NCBI GenBank assembly: GCA_036560485.1
Contig: DATBRC010000030.1
Location: 62,001 to 126,000 of the forward strand
Direction: 5' to 3'
DNA length: 64,000 nt
Origin: DATBRC01 sp036560485
GTDB taxonomy: Bacteria; Pseudomonadota; Gammaproteobacteria; Burkholderiales; Burkholderiaceae_D
In this document: one piece after another, positions 61,029 through 64,000 of the stretch
How positions within the stretch are numbered: the first letter of the stretch is position 1
Layout of the letters: every line of letters starts with the position of its first letter
The notes under the pieces: model-generated
Seen by the model: only the letters and a program-made list of their open reading frames with translations
What the model was told of the DNA's origin: nothing
The model's database searches: none
Program-made: the position numbers and the translations under genes

Positions 61029-61101
61029 TTACGAAATAAGAGACAGGGAGTGCATGCAAGGTATCTGCCTAGCATGTATAACAAATCACTAGGAGAGCTT
61101 C

Positions 61102-62316
61102 ATGCAATTTAAATTAAAAGCAATGACTTTAGCCGTATCGGCTGCAGCAGTAATGGGATTCACCGTACCGGCATCGGCCCAAATTTCAGGTGACGTCATC
61201 AAGATCGGTTTGATCACTGATATGTCAGGCGTGTATACGGACCTGGACGGCCCTGGTGGTGTTGAAGCAGTCAAGATGGCGATTGCCGACATGGGCGGCA
61301 GCATCAATGGCAAAAAAATCGAATTCATCGTTGCCGACCATTTGAACAAAGCCGATATCGCGGCAAGTAAAGCACGCGAATGGTTCGATACTCAAGGGCT
61401 GGACATGTTGTTGGGCGGTACCAATTCTGCGACCAACCTGGCGATGGCCAAAGTGGCGCAAGAAAAGAAAAAGCCATTCATCTCGATTGGTGCCGCTTCG
61501 ACCGCATTGACCAATGCCGCTTGCTCCCCGTACACCGTGCACTATGCATATGACACCGCAGCATTGGCCCGCGGCACCGGTGGTGCGATTGTCAAACAAG
61601 GCGGCAAGAAATGGTTCTTCCTGACCGCTGACTATGCATTCGGCGCAGCGTTGGAAAAAGACACCAGCGATGTGGTCAAAGCCAACGGCGGCACCGTCGT
61701 CGGTGAAGTCAAGCATCCATTATCGGCATCGGATTTCTCATCATTCCTGTTGCAGGCACAGTCTTCCGGCGCACAAATTTTGGGCTTGGCCAATGCCGGT
61801 GGCGATACCGTCAACTCCATCAAGGCCGCCAACGAATTTGGTATCACCAAAACAATGAAACTGGCCGGCTTGTTGATGTTTGAGCCGGATATCCATGCAT
61901 TGGGTCTGGAATTAACCAAAGGCATGTACCTGACCAGCGCCTGGTATTGGGACATGAATCCTGAATCGCGTGCATGGGCCAAGCGTTTCTACGCCGTTCG
62001 CAAAGTAGAACCTACTTATTTGCAGGCAGCGGATTACTCGGCAACACGCACCTATCTGAATGCGGTCAAGGCAATCGGTACCGACGATGGCGACAAGATA
62101 ATGGCGCAGCTGAAAAAGACCAAGATCAGCGACATGTTCACCGCCAATGGCGTGATCCGTCCGGATGGCCGCATGGTGCATGACATGTACCTGATGCAAG
62201 TGAAAACACCTGCTGAATCGAAAGCACCATGGGATTATTTCAAGGTGGTTCAAACGATTCCAGGCGACAAGGCGTACATGACCAAAGCTGAGTCGACTTG
62301 CGCTTTCTGGAAGTAA
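61102..62316 (+). CDS. ABC transporter substrate-binding protein, branched-chain amino-acid type
   Basis: 404 residues. Signal peptide ending SAQ (about residue 27). Periplasmic binding protein of the Leu/Ile/Val type (peripla_BP_6): KIGLITDMSGVYTDLDGPGG and ADYAFGAALEKDT are characteristic. AGGAGAG lies upstream of the ATG. No permease or ATPase genes (livHMGF) lie around it in the window, and a strong terminator follows. It may serve a transporter elsewhere; the ligand cannot be told. Confidence 0.92.
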   Translation: MQFKLKAMTLAVSAAAVMGFTVPASAQISGDVIKIGLITDMSGVYTDLDGPGGVEAVKMAIADMGGSINGKKIEFIVADHLNKADIAASKAREWFDTQGLDMLLGGTNSATNLAMAKVAQEKKKPFISIGAASTALTNAACSPYTVHYAYDTAALARGTGGAIVKQGGKKWFFLTADYAFGAALEKDTSDVVKANGGTVVGEVKHPLSASDFSSFLLQAQSSGAQILGLANAGGDTVNSIKAANEFGITKTMKLAGLLMFEPDIHALGLELTKGMYLTSAWYWDMNPESRAWAKRFYAVRKVEPTYLQAADYSATRTYLNAVKAIGTDDGDKIMAQLKKTKISDMFTANGVIRPDGRMVHDMYLMQVKTPAESKAPWDYFKVVQTIPGDKAYMTKAESTCAFWK

Positions 62317-62337
62317 AGAATTAAATCCGTTCCCTGG

Positions 62338-62368
62338 CGGCGCGCTGAAATTAAGCGCGCCGTTTTTT
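62338..62368 (+). terminator. Rho-independent terminator
   Basis: CGGCGCGCT / AGCGCGCCG stem with loop GAAATTA followed by T6, after the binding-protein gene. Confidence 0.93.
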
Positions 62369-62453
62369 ATGCGGCTGCTATTTGTAATCTAGTGAGCACA
62401 CTACATTAACTACTTGCTCAATGCGTTGATGCTATCGTCAATCGGTAGATACT

Positions 62454-63032
62454 TTATTGTGTAGTGACAACGCGGAACTTGATTGTTACTTCATCCGCAA
62501 CGACGCTGGTGTCTTTCCATTCCCCTTCACCGATATTGAACGTCAGTCGCTTGATGGGCAACGCGCCTTCAAAGATCAGATTGTTCCCCTCTTTTTTCAA
62601 ACTCATCGGAAAATGAACGTCCGCTGATTTTCCTTTGATATTCAGTTTGCCGGTGACATCAAATTTATCGCTTGCAATCGATTTCATTGAAGTCGACATG
62701 AACGATGCTTGAGGAAATTGTGCAGCGTTGAACCAATCTTTTTTCATCACTTCACTATTGAACGACGGATCGCCCAAATCGAAGCTGGTGATATCGATGT
62801 CGACATTGGCGTTCGACGCATCCGGCTTTGCTGCGTCGAATTCGATGCGTGCGTTGAATTTTTTGAATTTCCCTTCTACCGGCACATTCATTTGTTTGAA
62901 CATGGCGGTGATGCTGCTTTTCGCCGTATCGGTCTTGAGCAGAGTGCCGGCAATAACGGATGCGCAATATGCGGAAATCAGAATGGTTATCGCAAGTTTT
63001 TGAAAGGGTTCAAAGCGAGCATGTTTGATCAT
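62454..63032 (-). CDS. YceI family protein
   Basis: 192 residues. N-terminal signal sequence (about 1-27, CASVIAG), then a lipocalin-like YceI domain (about 30-190). The family includes polyisoprenoid-binding proteins whose role is uncertain. The ATGA at 63029-63032 shows overlap with the cytochrome b561 gene upstream, a pairing commonly seen for YceI proteins. Confidence 0.9.
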   Translation of the reverse strand: MIKHARFEPFQKLAITILISAYCASVIAGTLLKTDTAKSSITAMFKQMNVPVEGKFKKFNARIEFDAAKPDASNANVDIDITSFDLGDPSFNSEVMKKDWFNAAQFPQASFMSTSMKSIASDKFDVTGKLNIKGKSADVHFPMSLKKEGNNLIFEGALPIKRLTFNIGEGEWKDTSVVADEVTIKFRVVTTQ

Positions 63033-63586
63033 GGCAAATCCTTAAGCGTGGATGATGAGATGGTTGGCAGCATGCGTTTCATCACACCATCACGATCAAT
63101 GAAATGATGTTTTAGTGCAGCCAATACATGAAGACAAATGCAGATGAATAAAGTCAGGTTGAGAGAAAAATGCAGCAGGCGCAAGCTCTCTTTGATTGCA
63201 GGGTTGGGTTCGATCAGAACAGGCAATGGAATGATGCCGAGATAAACCACAGGAACACCTAACGCCAGCGTGAAAAAATAACCGGATATCGGGACTGCAA
63301 ACATCAAAACATAAAGCAAGCCGTGCAATCCATTCGCCGCTTTTTTTTGCCAGGCCGGCATGCTGTCGGGATAAGGCGGTGCATGATGAAAGAGACGCCA
63401 CAGCAATCGCAGGCAAGCCAAAGCCAATACGGTGACACCGACCCATTTATGCCATGAATAATATTTGAGTTTGGTTGGGGTGATGCCGGGGATGTTGACC
63501 ATCGTGACGCCGAGTGCGAAGGCGGATAGGATCAGCAGGGCGATGAGCCAATGCAACAGGATGGCGATGTTGTTATAGCGTGGCAT
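63029..63586 (-). CDS. Cytochrome b561
   Basis: 185 residues, about four membrane helices. Histidines on helices (LLHWLIAL near residue 12, WHKWVGVTV near 46, GLHGLLYVL near 88, LLHFSLNL near 138) are placed to bind two b-type haems. Ni/Fe-hydrogenase and YodB-like family of quinol-oxidising proteins. Translationally coupled to YceI. Confidence 0.92.
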   Translation of the reverse strand: MPRYNNIAILLHWLIALLILSAFALGVTMVNIPGITPTKLKYYSWHKWVGVTVLALACLRLLWRLFHHAPPYPDSMPAWQKKAANGLHGLLYVLMFAVPISGYFFTLALGVPVVYLGIIPLPVLIEPNPAIKESLRLLHFSLNLTLFICICLHVLAALKHHFIDRDGVMKRMLPTISSSTLKDLP

Positions 63587-63674
63587 GAGGTGACAGTGAT
63601 CCGTAGTTGTTTAGGGATCAATGTAACAAAAAATAGGGGAGGCTGCTTATTTGGATCTCGGTGGGCTTGGCGAG

Positions 63675-63698
63675 CATGCCGGGACGAGACCCGGCATG
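63675..63698. other. Hairpin-forming palindrome between purB and cytochrome b561
   Basis: CATGCCGGG (63675-63683) and CCCGGCATG (63690-63698) with a 6-base loop; no following T-tract. Possibly a processing or attenuation structure; function unknown. Confidence 0.4.
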
Positions 63699-63755
63699 GT
63701 TGTGCCTAGCCTAAGCTGAAAAGGCAAGTAACCCTTAGGCAAAAGGAGTATGTTT

Positions 63756-64000
63756 TTAAATCTTCCGCGCCAACTCCGCCGCAATCCCAACATAATTCGC
63801 CGGCGTCATCGCCAACAACAATGTCTTCGCCTCAGCAGGAATCGCCAACCCATTAATAAAGTCCCGCAACGCGTCTTTGGAAATCCCTTTCCCCCGCGTC
63901 AGTTCCTTCAACTGCTCATACGGATTCTCGATGCCGTAACGACGCATCACCGTTTGCACCGGCTCAGCCAATACTTCCCACGTGTTATCCAGATCTTCCG
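63756..64000 (-). CDS. purB: Adenylosuccinate lyase (partial, C-terminal end)
   Basis: Open from the right edge to a stop at 63756. The last residues, EDLDNTWEVLAEPVQTVMRR ... YEQLKELTRGKGI ... FINGLAIPAEAK and AMTPANYVGIA, match the C-terminus of proteobacterial PurB. The enzyme cleaves adenylosuccinate and SAICAR to fumarate in purine synthesis. The start and catalytic residues are outside the window. Confidence 0.92.
   Translation of the reverse strand, partial: EDLDNTWEVLAEPVQTVMRRYGIENPYEQLKELTRGKGISKDALRDFINGLAIPAEAKTLLLAMTPANYVGIAAELARKI

Overview
This window reads as a stretch of a betaproteobacterial chromosome, most likely Burkholderiales and probably an Oxalobacteraceae member close to Herminiimonas or Janthinobacterium. 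This is inferred from recognised proteins and gene orders: oxyR-recG, queA-tgt-yajC-secD-secF, pilT-pilU divergent from yggS-proC, xseB-ispA-dxs, glcDEF, and the DUF2782, DUF2863 and BPSS1780-type proteins typical of that order. No phage, integrase, transposase, CRISPR array, rRNA or tRNA was seen. The window is mostly housekeeping genes with a few accessory ones.

Layout. 1-4.6 kb, minus strand: an HD-GYP c-di-GMP phosphodiesterase running off the left edge, a BPSS1780-type membrane protein, thrB, a DUF2782 protein and a LOG-family phosphoribohydrolase. The LOG gene is divergent from polA, and the two start codons share one ATGCAT hexamer. 7.6-13.3 kb: VOC protein, an AT-rich orphan gene, a ZIP metal transporter, sseA, an EamA exporter and a Rieske oxygenase. 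13.5-16.8 kb: a CHASE2-adenylate cyclase / SH3 protein / M48 protease operon. 16.9-20.9 kb: xseB-ispA-dxs and folE2. 21-22.1 kb: a type IV pilin and a cobalamin adenosyltransferase. 22.3-26.2 kb: glcD-glcE-glcF glycolate oxidase. 26.2-30.3 kb: two little-known genes, a YihY protein and an outer-membrane-like protein built of three internal repeats. 30.5-36 kb: pilT-pilU-gpx, yggS, proC and an SPFH protein. 36.5-45.4 kb: a signalling pair, REC-PAS-GGDEF-EAL followed by a 2195-residue soluble hybrid histidine kinase with 12 near-identical 92-residue HAMP-type repeats. 45.4-56 kb: ubiA, oxyR, recG, queA, tgt, yajC, secD, secF and a cytochrome b. 56-64 kb: a KimA-like permease, a QseBC-like two-component pair, a Pal-like lipoprotein, a branched-chain-amino-acid-type binding protein, YceI with cytochrome b561, and the end of purB.

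The least expected structure lies between genes. (i) A short multi-hairpin repeat occurs four times (3208-3294, 7422-7500 and two tandem copies between pilT and pilU). Its loop centres and linkers are conserved while the stems differ with pairing kept. In two places it interrupts a different palindromic element, which suggests it is mobile. (ii) A larger palindromic element with a conserved core (TGGCGGCGTTGC ... GCGCCTTGCCA) and changing outer arms occurs at 3143, 10738 and 19939. At 10738-11025 it supplies the stop codon of the EamA gene and overlaps the ribosome-binding site of sseA. (iii) Several CGTCCCAG-type, ATTCCCGC-type and CGAAAGG-type inverted repeats sit at gene ends. Signalling genes are plentiful (HD-GYP, cyclase, GGDEF-EAL, poly-HAMP kinase, QseBC-like pair), alongside type IV pilus motors and a pilin, consistent with a motile or surface-associated environmental bacterium.
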